Of a DNA stretch of 6,264 nucleotides, positions 1 through 6,264 are shown in pieces. The stretch spans positions 51,571-57,834 of the forward strand of contig DITN01000095.1 of NCBI GenBank assembly GCA_002422865.1, given 5' to 3'. Each line of letters begins with the position of its first letter. Position 1 is the first letter of the stretch. The DNA is from Bacteroidetes bacterium UBA6183. Its GTDB lineage: Bacteria; Bacteroidota; Bacteroidia; UKL13-3. The notes under the pieces are model-generated. The model searched no databases and was not told the origin of the DNA. It was given only the letters and a program-made list of their open reading frames with translations. Position numbers and translations under genes: made by a program.

Positions 1-724
1 TTTGTTCTATTTTCAATAGTCCGTTAGGTAACACCCTGTAAAAATCATACTGAGGTAGTATTTTAATAAAGTCTTTCATGAATACTTTACTAATGATGTT
101 CATGCTGTTAAATTCGAAATGTATCGCCTTAATCTTATTGTTTTTTATACTTTCCAGGCAACCACTAATTACACTGTACTCAAAGCCCTCGGTATCTATT
201 TTAAGTAAATCAATGTGTTCAATTTTATGTTCTTGTATAAATGCATCAAGCGTTGTTACGTCAACTTCATGCACTATAGTCTCGTTATTGTATAAATCAG
301 TGAATACCCCTTCTAATAGTGTGGCATGTTCAGAGCCATCGTTATTGGCATAATCGTAAAAATTTAGTTTACCTATGGTGTCTGCACAACCTTTATTGAT
401 TGTTTTAAAACCAAATTTTTTAGCTTTTTCTTGTAAAGTGATGAACGTTTTTGGGTGGGGTTCAAAAGCATACAATTCTACCTCCGGGTTGTAGTTTAAT
501 ACTTCTTCCGCATAATTGCCAACGTTTGCTCCTACATCAATAACCACTTGTTTACCACTACTTTTTAAGATTTTAGGCATAAGCATTCTGTCACCTTTAT
601 GCACTAATGAAAATTTATTATCAATCCCCATTCCTTTAACGGAAAGGAGGTATAAAAATTTGTTGATTTTGTAAAAATATGTTTTTGTAAAAAATGATTC
701 TAAAAACAGTAATAAATTATTCAT
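1..724 (-). CDS. FkbM-family SAM-dependent methyltransferase (3' end cut by window edge)
   Basis: I read this frame by translating the minus strand. It is open for 241 codons from ATG 724 and runs off the left edge, so the C-terminus is missing. FkbM-family enzymes transfer a methyl group from S-adenosylmethionine, usually to a hydroxyl oxygen of a sugar or other small substrate. The SAM-binding motif I is VIDVGANVGNY at residues 61-71. The acidic post-II segment is ELYAFEPHP (83-91). The family hallmark VTTLDAFI...IDLLKIDTEGFEYSVISG spans about 156-188, followed by IHFEFN (201-206) and LPNGLLKIE (232-240). The last motif normally lies near the C-terminus, so probably only a few tens of residues are lost. 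An in-frame TAA sits at 730-728, just upstream, which makes ATG 724 the first possible start. It lies downstream of a flippase and another methyltransferase on the same strand, so glycan methylation is the likely role. The family call is firm; the substrate is unknown. Confidence 0.93.
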   Translation of the reverse strand, partial: MNNLLLFLESFFTKTYFYKINKFLYLLSVKGMGIDNKFSLVHKGDRMLMPKILKSSGKQVVIDVGANVGNYAEEVLNYNPEVELYAFEPHPKTFITLQEKAKKFGFKTINKGCADTIGKLNFYDYANNDGSEHATLLEGVFTDLYNNETIVHEVDVTTLDAFIQEHKIEHIDLLKIDTEGFEYSVISGCLESIKNNKIKAIHFEFNSMNIISKVFMKDFIKILPQYDFYRVLPNGLLKIEQ

Positions 725-893
725 TGTTTAATGTTCTAATTTTTGTCGAATATAAACGTATTGTTTTTATAAAAGTACTGCGTCTAATAGAATCAGAGTC
801 AAATCCACCCAAAGTACCTTTTTCGTACTTATCAAAAGTAAATACATTAAGAAAATGGTTTGAATTAATCGGGGGGAGCTGGGATTTAAGTAA
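717..893 (-). pseudogene. Possible coding remnant upstream of the FkbM gene
   Basis: On the minus strand a frame stays open from 893 to a TAA at 719-717, after an in-frame TAA at 896-894. It contains no ATG. Its second half reads like protein, for example FTFDKYEKGTLGGFDSDS followed by IRRSTFIKTIRLYSTKIR, and its stop overlaps the FkbM start by 8 nt, as adjacent genes in an operon often do. It may be the tail of a gene deleted or degraded between the two methyltransferases. I do not recognise the family. The opposite strand is also open here (694-903, ending KWFELIGGSWDLSNYH), and I cannot decide from sequence alone which frame, if either, was ever coding. Confidence 0.22.
833..863 (-). promoter_or_regulatory. 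Candidate Bacteroidota-type promoter ahead of the FkbM gene
   Basis: On the minus strand TACTTTTG (840-833) matches the Bacteroidota -7 consensus TAnnTTTG exactly. A TTC, one base off the TTG -33 element, lies 21 nt upstream. Transcription would start near 826, giving a leader of roughly 100 nt. The leader is long and the site lies in AT-rich sequence where chance matches are common, so support is weak. The gene may instead be read through from the operon upstream. Confidence 0.22.
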
Positions 894-987
894 TTACCAT
901 TAATGCTTTTTTTCACTGTATAGAAATCTAATACTTCTTATCTATGATATTATTACTAGCAATATTAATTAGCTATTGGTTATCGGA

Positions 988-1003
988 TATTAGTTGTCTA
1001 ATA
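988..1003. terminator. Weak AT-rich hairpin after the second methyltransferase
   Basis: TATTAG and CTAATA form a perfect 6-bp stem around a 4-nt loop, about 20 bases past the stop of the minus-strand gene ending at 1025. Only one G-C pair is present and no clean U-tract follows, so it would be a poor intrinsic terminator. A 12-bp palindrome, AATTCATGAATT (1015-1026), overlaps that gene's stop codon. The remaining sequence from 904 to 1024 is AT-rich and holds nothing else I can identify. Confidence 0.18.
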
Positions 1004-1024
1004 AATATTAAATAAATTCATGAA

Positions 1025-1690
1025 TTATTTATCTACGATACCAATTGCATATATTGATTCAAGGTCTCGTTCTTTAAGATCTAATTCTGAGTCAAAAGGC
1101 CTAAGTTTAACATTTTTAAAACCATTATCTTTGATTATTGCTACAAGGTTTTCTTCGTCAAATAAATACTTATGTTCTTCGTTCATGTATGCAACATAGT
1201 TTATCATATCAATAGGCGTGTTATGTGTAAGGGCTGGGGTGTAAAAACTCGAAATTGACTTCCAAAAAGTATCGTCTTTATTTGCATACCCCATAATATA
1301 TGGCCTTGAATTCGGCACGCAAATCGAAAACACTCCATCTTTTTTCAGGACTCTTTTACATTCACTTAGTAATCTTACAATACCGTTATAAGGTATATGC
1401 TCGAATAGATGTGACGAATATATCTTGCTTACACTGTTGTCCGGAAAAGGTATCCCATCGCGTAAATCCCAATATAAATCACATGTGGTGTTAATGTCCA
1501 AGGTCGTCCAACCATTCTTCCCTTTAAATGTTCCTGCACCAATCTCAAGTTTTATTTCATTCTGTTTTGAAGTTAAAGCTAAAACTTTCAATTTAGTTGC
1601 CCATTTATGGTATAATAAGTATTTGATTTTTTTAATGAATGATTTTATCATCATTATGGTTTCAACTTCTATTCCGTATTTCTTTGCCAT
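1025..1690 (-). CDS. Class I SAM-dependent methyltransferase (Methyltransf_11-like)
   Basis: A 221-residue cytoplasmic methyltransferase of the UbiE/Methyltransf_11 type, as commonly found in polysaccharide clusters. Motif I is LEIGAG (48-53) and the acidic end of strand 2 is LDIN (64-67). Motif II/III is the stretch DLRDGIPFPDNS...SSHLFEHIP (75-100), with the typical F-E-H-I. The post-motif is RVLKKDGVFSICVPN (113-127). Its length fits a compact single-domain enzyme. It starts 28 nt after the flippase stop on the same strand, so the two are probably co-transcribed. ATG 1690 is the longest start, but the first dozen residues look unlike the rest; ATG 1654 or 1651 (reading MMIKSFIKKIKYLLYHKW or one residue shorter) is a credible alternative. 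It shares only the SAM fold with the FkbM enzyme downstream, so it is not a duplicate. Methyl transfer to a sugar or sugar precursor is inferred from context; the acceptor is unknown. Confidence 0.88.
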   Translation of the reverse strand: MAKKYGIEVETIMMIKSFIKKIKYLLYHKWATKLKVLALTSKQNEIKLEIGAGTFKGKNGWTTLDINTTCDLYWDLRDGIPFPDNSVSKIYSSHLFEHIPYNGIVRLLSECKRVLKKDGVFSICVPNSRPYIMGYANKDDTFWKSISSFYTPALTHNTPIDMINYVAYMNEEHKYLFDEENLVAIIKDNGFKNVKLRPFDSELDLKERDLESIYAIGIVDK

Positions 1691-1718
1691 TATTTTAATT
1701 TTGTCAAATATTGAAATA

Positions 1719-3056
1719 TTATTTTGATTTTAAAAGTGTTTTAATCTTTATATAGATGTCTGATAACCCAAGAAATCCTTTAGATTGTTGAAGGAATATC
1801 ATTCTTGTTTGCGGAAATAAAAAATTAAAAAAATAGCTGGCTCCAGCGTAAGATATTAATGTAGCAAAGGCAGCTCCATTTACTCCATATAGTGGTATAA
1901 GTATAAAATTTAAAACTACATTAGTAATTGCACCAAGGCAGGTCATTATAATTGAATACTTCTGCTTCTTTTCAATCATCATTGCATTTCCGGCCACAAC
2001 TCCAAGAAAAACGAAAGGGCTTGCCCAGAAATAGATAATTAGTACAGATTTACTTGATATATAGTCTATTCCGTATATGGTATCAATTATTAGTGAAGAG
2101 AATAATGTTATGATGATAGAACAAATGATGGCTATCCAAAGTAATAAGTTGTAAAGTTTTTGGATTCTTTTGCGATACTCCTCGTAGCTTATTTGTAACC
2201 CATTTACAATAGCCGGAAATAATGAAGATAATAAAAGTGTTGCAACCACATAGAATGGTTCACTAAGCTTTACAGCAGCGGTATATATTCCTAGATCTTT
2301 ATCGGTCGCAAGATATCTGAGCATAACTTGGTCTATACGAACATACAACGAAACGAAGAAAGACGCCAATAGGATTTGTATAATTTCCTTTTTAAACATC
2401 GAAACCAAGCCTCTATCAAAAGTCCATTTTTTAACAGAATATTTCTTTAGTATAAAAAAGAAAAGCAATGAAACAGCAACGATAAATGACTCTACTGCAA
2501 CTAATAATACAAATGCAGTTAATTTAGCTTGAGTTAATACTAATATGAGCCTGACAATTGCTGTTGTTATACTTGCAATTTGTTGAGAATAAACTATAAA
2601 TTTAGATTGGACCTTAGCTTGAAAAAAGTAGTCTATTATTTGAAAAGGAGAAAACAACAAACTCACAGATGCGATAATTATGTATAATTGAAGGCTTTTA
2701 ACGTTTTCAAAAATTATTGATAACACAACAATAATTGTCAAAGTTATAATAGAGGAACATATTTTGAGAACAAATGCCGTTCCTAGTATTTTGTCTTTGT
2801 CTATTTCATTCTTTACTAGCTCTCGAATTACCACTTGATTGAGACCCAATAATGCAAATGGCATTAATATTTGCATGTACACCGATGCGTAAGATAAAAG
2901 GCCAAAAAGTTCTGGTTTTAAGTATCTAGCCACATAAATTCCAACAATAATGTTCAATCCCTGACGGAGAAAAAAATCAGCGAATACCCAACCGGTATTG
3001 GTTGCATATTTTTTAATATGTGGCGATTTTATTTTGTTGAAAAAGGGAATTTGCAC
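1719..3056 (-). CDS. Wzx-type polysaccharide flippase (RfbX/Polysacc_synt, MOP superfamily)
   Basis: An inner-membrane protein that would flip undecaprenyl-linked oligosaccharide repeat units from cytoplasm to periplasm. It is hydrophobic throughout, with about 12-14 membrane segments. Family-typical stretches are the opening SPHIKKYATNTGWVFADFFL, the central VRIDQVMLRYLATDKDLGIY and AAVKLSEPFYVV, and the late NVVLNFILIPLYGVNGAAFA. The longest reading begins at TTG 3116 and gives 465 residues. Its first 20 residues would form an extra hydrophobic segment that relatives normally lack. No ATG occurs among the first 79 codons. I prefer GTG 3056, about 445 residues, which places the start just before the conserved N-terminus; TTG 3065 is equally possible. 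TTG 3116 also coincides with the -33 box of a candidate promoter. The stop is TAA at 1721-1719, and the class I methyltransferase gene follows after 28 nt. The family is secure; the transported glycan is unknown. Confidence 0.9.
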   Translation of the reverse strand: MQIPFFNKIKSPHIKKYATNTGWVFADFFLRQGLNIIVGIYVARYLKPELFGLLSYASVYMQILMPFALLGLNQVVIRELVKNEIDKDKILGTAFVLKICSSIITLTIIVVLSIIFENVKSLQLYIIIASVSLLFSPFQIIDYFFQAKVQSKFIVYSQQIASITTAIVRLILVLTQAKLTAFVLLVAVESFIVAVSLLFFFILKKYSVKKWTFDRGLVSMFKKEIIQILLASFFVSLYVRIDQVMLRYLATDKDLGIYTAAVKLSEPFYVVATLLLSSLFPAIVNGLQISYEEYRKRIQKLYNLLLWIAIICSIIITLFSSLIIDTIYGIDYISSKSVLIIYFWASPFVFLGVVAGNAMMIEKKQKYSIIMTCLGAITNVVLNFILIPLYGVNGAAFATLISYAGASYFFNFLFPQTRMIFLQQSKGFLGLSDIYIKIKTLLKSK

Positions 3057-3084
3057 GGCTTGCAAAATAATAATAAGTACAACA

Positions 3085-3116
3085 CAAACGCTATGTATGT
3101 AGATATATTTTAGCAA
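3085..3116 (-). promoter_or_regulatory. Candidate promoter for the flippase-methyltransferase unit
   Basis: On the minus strand, TTG (3116-3114) is followed after exactly 20 nt by TAGCGTTTG (3093-3085). This resembles the Bacteroidota pattern TTG-N19-23-TAnnTTTG, with one extra base inside the -7 box. Transcription would begin near 3078, leaving a leader of about 13-22 nt before TTG 3065 or GTG 3056. It lies in the 102-bp divergent gap between the flippase and the plus-strand glycosyltransferase. I saw no equally good promoter facing the other way. Confidence 0.38.
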
Positions 3117-3158
3117 TTAAACGGCTTTACGTATTATTGCTACCTTACTAAGTTTAGC

Positions 3159-4085
3159 ATGAGCAATTGTTTTGATATACCTATTTTGATGTTGGTGTTT
3201 AACAGACCAGATGAAACCCAACGTGTATTTGATGCTGTTAAAAAGGTCAGACCTGCAAGGTTATATTTAGCAGCTGATGGGGCAAGAGCAAATAAATCAA
3301 CGGATAAATTACTGAGCGCTCAAACGCGTGACATCTTTAAACAAATAGATTGGCCTTGCGAACTGAAGACTTTATTCAGGGAAAAAAATTTAGGTTGTGG
3401 TCCCGCTGTTAGCGGAGCAATTTCTTGGTTTTTTGAACATGAAGAGATGGGTATCATATTAGAAGATGACTGCTTACCATCAGCTGATTTTTTCGGGTTT
3501 TGTAAGACAATGCTTTATCATTACAAGGATGACGAGAGGGTGATGCAGGTTTGTGGGTCTAATTTTCAACGTGGCATAATTAGAGGCGATGCATCCTATT
3601 ATTTTTCTATGTTTAGCTTTATTTGGGGTTGGGCCACCTGGCGCAGGGCTTGGCAACATTACGATTTTACTTTAAGTAACATTAACAATGATAAAGAGCT
3701 CAATTTAGATTACTACACTTCGCACAAAGGACTTAAGCGATATTGGAAACAGATTTTTTTGTTCAGCAAAAAGCAGGTGTTTAATACATGGGATTACCAA
3801 TGGGGGCTTACCATTTTAAAACAAAAAGGCTTTAGCTTGGTGCCTAATGTAAACTTAGTGACAAACATTGGTAACACAGATAATTCAACCCATGGTAGTG
3901 CAGATGATACTTCGTGGACAGTGAATCAAGTTACAGGTAATCTTGGAGGTATTAAACATGCAATAGAAGTAAAAGTGAATGAGGAAGCAGATGTGTATTT
4001 TTATGAGCAAGCACTAAAACCAAAAAATAACCCGATAGAAAAGGTGATTAAAACATGGCGTTATTTAAAGTGGAGGTTTAGTTAA
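3159..4085 (+). CDS. GT-A fold glycosyltransferase (HlpA/GNT-I-like nucleotide-diphospho-sugar transferase)
   Basis: A soluble 308-residue glycosyltransferase expected to move a sugar from a nucleotide donor onto a growing glycan on the cytoplasmic face of the membrane. The N-terminal nucleotide-binding half begins IPILMLVFNRPDETQRV (7-23), then LYLAADGARA (35-44). The metal-binding DxD equivalent is ILEDDCLP (100-107). The acceptor half carries FIWGWATWRRAWQHYD (154-169), NTWDYQWG (209-216) and the late LVTNIGNTDNSTHG (233-246). Together these are typical of the family often annotated as nucleotide-diphospho-sugar transferase or HlpA-like, related to GNT-I. There are no membrane segments. 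ATG 3159 precedes the conserved core by only six residues, so the start is secure. It is the only plus-strand gene between minus-strand cluster genes, and it looks richer in G+C than the flippase beside it, which hints at separate acquisition. Donor and acceptor are unknown. Confidence 0.9.
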   Translation: MSNCFDIPILMLVFNRPDETQRVFDAVKKVRPARLYLAADGARANKSTDKLLSAQTRDIFKQIDWPCELKTLFREKNLGCGPAVSGAISWFFEHEEMGIILEDDCLPSADFFGFCKTMLYHYKDDERVMQVCGSNFQRGIIRGDASYYFSMFSFIWGWATWRRAWQHYDFTLSNINNDKELNLDYYTSHKGLKRYWKQIFLFSKKQVFNTWDYQWGLTILKQKGFSLVPNVNLVTNIGNTDNSTHGSADDTSWTVNQVTGNLGGIKHAIEVKVNEEADVYFYEQALKPKNNPIEKVIKTWRYLKWRFS

Positions 4086-5265
4086 GGATATCATCAAGTA
4101 TGGCTTTGATTTTATTCTGATAATTGGCGATATTATACGTTGCGTTAATTTCAGTTTTAATTTTTTGAGATAGTTCTAACAATTCATCATCAGTTTTAGC
4201 CAAATATTTACTGAGTTGCAACTCAACATCTTCTAGTTTGGCTTCATTCGCAATAAATCCTAGGTGTTCAATGTCTAACCCACAGCTTTTGGTAATTATG
4301 GGGATTAAACCACCATGTGCCATTACAGTTAACAAAGCGGCTGCCCCACCTTCACTTGCACTGGGAAAAATAACTCCCCCACAGTTTTGCATAAGTTCAA
4401 TAAACTCAACAGAGTTAATATCGACATATTGTTTTAAATCAACTTGATTGTTATCGACTAAATGGTTGAACCTTTCTAAAACAGAATGCTCATGCTTAAG
4501 GTTCAAACCTCTTATGTGTAATTTGAGGTTTGGATATTTTTCTACCAATTGTAAAGCAATGTCTAAACCTTTATGCACACTACCTTGACTGCCAAACCAG
4601 AGCAAATTATACTTGGCTGCACTGTAATCTTTTGGGTAGGTATCAATTATTTGATTACAATCTAATGGGAAGCAGTTAATCTGATAATAATTTGTGTCTT
4701 TGAAAGTGCCTTTATAGCTGTTCAATACAAAGTCATTCCCTTGGCAAATTATGGCATCAGAGAGATATTTTTGCAGCGGCCAAGCATCATTTGTGGTCCT
4801 TATTAAATTAGGGTTTAGCTCGCCACTATTCTTTGCAAATTCTTTAAGTCTGATACATGATACAAGGTTTGAATATACTGTATTACAGCCAGGACTGTAT
4901 AAAACACGTTTTCCTTTAAAATTTGCATCATAAAACGATTGTTCAAATTGATCACCGAACCCGTAAATCATTTGGTAATTTTCGTAAGAGATTTTTTTGT
5001 GGTAGTCAAAATCTATTACGTCAACATTGTAACCTAGATTATTTAATGCTTTTGCAGCAAACAAGCATTCAAGGTGGTTGGTATGTTTATTTTGTACCCC
5101 TTTTACAAAAGGGCTACTCAGGTAAGAAACTAATGCGTTATTTTTGAAGTTGGTGTTGAATACATTTTTTTTGAAGTATGTTTTTCTGCCAAGAGATAAA
5201 TGAATATTGACCTTGGGAATGAACCAATTTAATATTGATAAGGGAAATTGTAATATCTTAAACAT
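4078..5265 (-). CDS. GT-B fold glycosyltransferase (GT4/Glycos_transf_1-like) lacking the second EX7E glutamate
   Basis: A 395-residue glycosyltransferase with a GT-B layout. The N-terminal acceptor half (about 44-200) opens with ALVSYLSSPF and includes DVIDFDYHKK. The C-terminal donor half begins LLWFGSQGSVHKGLD (221-235), a typical strand, loop and lysine-glycine helix, and continues with KLHIRGL (248-254). The nucleotide-sugar segment is FPSASEGGAAALLTVMAHGG (300-319). In most GT4 enzymes this region carries E-x7-E; here E305 is kept and the second position is T313. The rest of the segment is well formed, so I take this as a subfamily trait rather than decay. ATG 5265 follows a 194-bp divergent spacer and is the natural start. 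The 3' end overlaps the convergent glycosyltransferase gene by 8 bp. A role in building the glycan repeat unit is inferred from context; the sugar added is unknown. Confidence 0.86.
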   Translation of the reverse strand: MFKILQFPLSILNWFIPKVNIHLSLGRKTYFKKNVFNTNFKNNALVSYLSSPFVKGVQNKHTNHLECLFAAKALNNLGYNVDVIDFDYHKKISYENYQMIYGFGDQFEQSFYDANFKGKRVLYSPGCNTVYSNLVSCIRLKEFAKNSGELNPNLIRTTNDAWPLQKYLSDAIICQGNDFVLNSYKGTFKDTNYYQINCFPLDCNQIIDTYPKDYSAAKYNLLWFGSQGSVHKGLDIALQLVEKYPNLKLHIRGLNLKHEHSVLERFNHLVDNNQVDLKQYVDINSVEFIELMQNCGGVIFPSASEGGAAALLTVMAHGGLIPIITKSCGLDIEHLGFIANEAKLEDVELQLSKYLAKTDDELLELSQKIKTEINATYNIANYQNKIKAILDDILN

Positions 5266-5286
5266 GTAACGCGAAATTAGCTATTT

Positions 5287-5294
5287 CAAACTTA
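5287..5294 (-). promoter_or_regulatory. Candidate -7 promoter element for the GT-B glycosyltransferase
   Basis: On the minus strand TAAGTTTG matches the Bacteroidota TAnnTTTG box exactly and sits 21 nt before ATG 5265, giving a leader of about 15 nt. No clear TTG lies at the expected -33 distance. The placement is good but the support is only half a promoter. Confidence 0.35.
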
Positions 5295-5386
5295 ATCTTA
5301 ATGATGTTATAAATTTAGTTATTTAAATGAATGGAAGATGAGTGTTTAACAATTAAGATACATGATATTTTGATGAAATCGGATAC

Positions 5387-5417
5387 TTGAACATAAATCA
5401 CTCACCTTTTATTTTCA
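5387..5417 (+). promoter_or_regulatory. Weak candidate promoter for the LamG-domain gene
   Basis: TTG (5387-5389) is followed after 20 nt by TATTTTCA (5410-5417), which differs from TAnnTTTG at two positions. Transcription would start near 5424, about 36 nt before the start codon. The rest of the divergent spacer (5266-5459) is AT-rich, and I see no repeat or operator in it. Confidence 0.2.
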
Positions 5418-5459
5418 CAAAATTTTAATATTATTGTACATTACTCATTGCATTAAATT

Positions 5460-6264
5460 ATGAAACGAATATTTACTATAAAACAAATTTTGCCGCTGTT
5501 GTTAGTATTAACTTCAAGTTTTTCGTTTGCTGCAGCTCCGGCATATGTACCATCAACAGGTCTGCAAGCTTGGTACTCTTTTGATGGTTCTGCAAATAAC
5601 ACACATTCCTCGTTATATAACGGTACAGCTAGTGGAGCACAGTTAACAACCGATAGATTCGGAACGTCTAATAGCGCTTATTTGTTTGATGGTATTGATG
5701 ATTACATTAATTTAGGATCTTCTATTTTAAGTGCGGCAACCACTGCTTCTGTTGCATGTTGGGTTCAAAAAAGCCAATCCTCTAATGCCCAGAATATCTG
5801 GCAAAAAAGAAGACAAAGTAATGGTGCAGGTTTTTATTTAGGAACTGAAAATGGAATTATGTTTGGCGGTTTAAATAGAGAGCCGGCCGTTTCTGCCATT
5901 CCTTTCTATACACCATTTACATCTTTTAACAATACAAATTGGACCCATATCGTGTTTAATAACAACAATGGTGTGTTAACATTGTATGTTAATGGGATAT
6001 TATTTTCACAGGTAACGCTGCCACAAGGAGCGCTGGTAGGTACTATGCCTTTATATTTAGGAAAGGGCTTTGATACCGCTCCCGATGCATTTGGTAATAG
6101 AGCGTTTCAAGGTAAAATTGATGATGTAGGTATTTGGAACAGAGTTCTTACAACACAAGAAATAATGAATTTATACAATGCAGTTGATATGACAACATAC
6201 TATAGCAAATCCAGTGGGTCAATAAACCAGTTAGGTACATGGGGCACTAATGCAGATGGAACGG
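5460..6264 (+). CDS. Secreted LamG-domain protein (3' end cut by window edge)
   Basis: This frame, which I translated directly, is open for 268 codons from ATG 5460 and leaves the window uninterrupted. Residues 1-24 form a classic signal peptide: MKRIFTIKQ, a hydrophobic core LPLLLVL, then SFSFA with likely cleavage at FA-AA or shortly after. A LamG/concanavalin A-like jelly-roll domain follows. Its marks are LQAWYSFDGSANN (about 35-47), YLFDGIDDYINLG near 74-86, NWTHIVFNNNNGVLTLYVNG, and the closing GKIDDVGIWNRVLTTQEIMNLY. After it comes TYYSKSSGSINQLGTWGTNADG, a segment I associate with large Bacteroidota surface or type IX-secreted proteins. Such proteins bind glycans or mediate adhesion, and the type IX sorting signal would lie in the missing C-terminus. 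The gene diverges from the GT-B gene and is probably outside the polysaccharide operon. The domain call is strong; the overall function and export route are inferred. Confidence 0.88.
   Translation, partial: MKRIFTIKQILPLLLVLTSSFSFAAAPAYVPSTGLQAWYSFDGSANNTHSSLYNGTASGAQLTTDRFGTSNSAYLFDGIDDYINLGSSILSAATTASVACWVQKSQSSNAQNIWQKRRQSNGAGFYLGTENGIMFGGLNREPAVSAIPFYTPFTSFNNTNWTHIVFNNNNGVLTLYVNGILFSQVTLPQGALVGTMPLYLGKGFDTAPDAFGNRAFQGKIDDVGIWNRVLTTQEIMNLYNAVDMTTYYSKSSGSINQLGTWGTNADGT

Noticed and set aside
78..353. Plus-strand 91-codon frame
   Set aside because: It lies wholly inside the FkbM gene on the opposite strand, which has clear family motifs; the plus frame has no recognisable domain.
1015..1026. 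12-bp palindrome AATTCATGAATT as an operator or recombination site
   Set aside because: It overlaps a stop codon at a gene's 3' end, is single copy as far as I can see, and perfect short palindromes are common in AT-rich DNA.
1300..1727. Two plus-strand frames (1300-1494 and 1425-1727)
   Set aside because: They are antisense to the class I methyltransferase, whose SAM motifs establish the true frame.
3057..3158. Plus-strand promoter for the GT-A glycosyltransferase
   Set aside because: TATATTTT and TAAGTTTA resemble the -7 box, but neither has a TTG at the right distance and the second is too close to the start codon.
4238..5147. Three plus-strand frames of 60-74 codons
   Set aside because: All are antisense to the GT-B glycosyltransferase and show no protein-family signal.
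1..6264. tRNA, rRNA, CRISPR array, insertion sequence or phage genes
   Set aside because: I found no cloverleaf-like segment, regularly spaced repeats, transposase motifs or paired terminal inverted repeats on reading both strands.

Overview
The window looks like part of a surface-polysaccharide (O-antigen or capsule type) locus from an AT-rich member of the Bacteroidota. Three things point to this phylum. The secreted protein at the right edge combines a LamG fold with a following TYYSKSSG...LGTWGTNADG segment of a style I associate with Bacteroidota secreted proteins. Several gene starts lie behind sequences resembling the Bacteroidota promoter (TTG, about 20 nt, TAnnTTTG). The starts also lack clear Shine-Dalgarno sequences. 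The genus cannot be named from the sequence alone.

Layout, left to right. Bases 1-724 (minus strand) hold an FkbM-family methyltransferase whose 3' end is cut off by the window edge. Bases 725-1024 are AT-rich and hold no convincing gene. They contain a possible worn-down coding remnant and one weak hairpin. Bases 1025-1690 (minus) encode a second, unrelated class I SAM-dependent methyltransferase. Upstream of it on the same strand is a Wzx-type lipid-linked oligosaccharide flippase ending at 1719; its true start is probably GTG 3056 rather than the longest possible start, TTG 3116. Bases 3159-4085 (plus) encode a soluble GT-A type glycosyltransferase, the only plus-strand gene inside the cluster. 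It meets a GT-B glycosyltransferase on the minus strand (4078-5265) tail to tail, and the two share 8 bp. A 194-bp divergent spacer follows, and then a secreted LamG-domain protein begins at 5460 (plus) and runs off the right edge.

How the genes fit together (inference from families). The two glycosyltransferases would add sugars to a lipid-linked repeat unit on the cytoplasmic face of the inner membrane. The methyltransferases may modify sugars or cap the chain, and the flippase would move the finished unit to the periplasm for polymerisation or ligation. The LamG protein is exported and probably belongs to a different transcription unit that marks the edge of the cluster.

I found no RNA genes, CRISPR arrays, insertion sequences or clear new system. 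The points most worth a second look are the unresolved remnant at 717-893, the flippase start, the missing second glutamate in the GT-B enzyme's EX7E motif, the overlapping convergent gene ends and the base-composition jump at the lone plus-strand glycosyltransferase.
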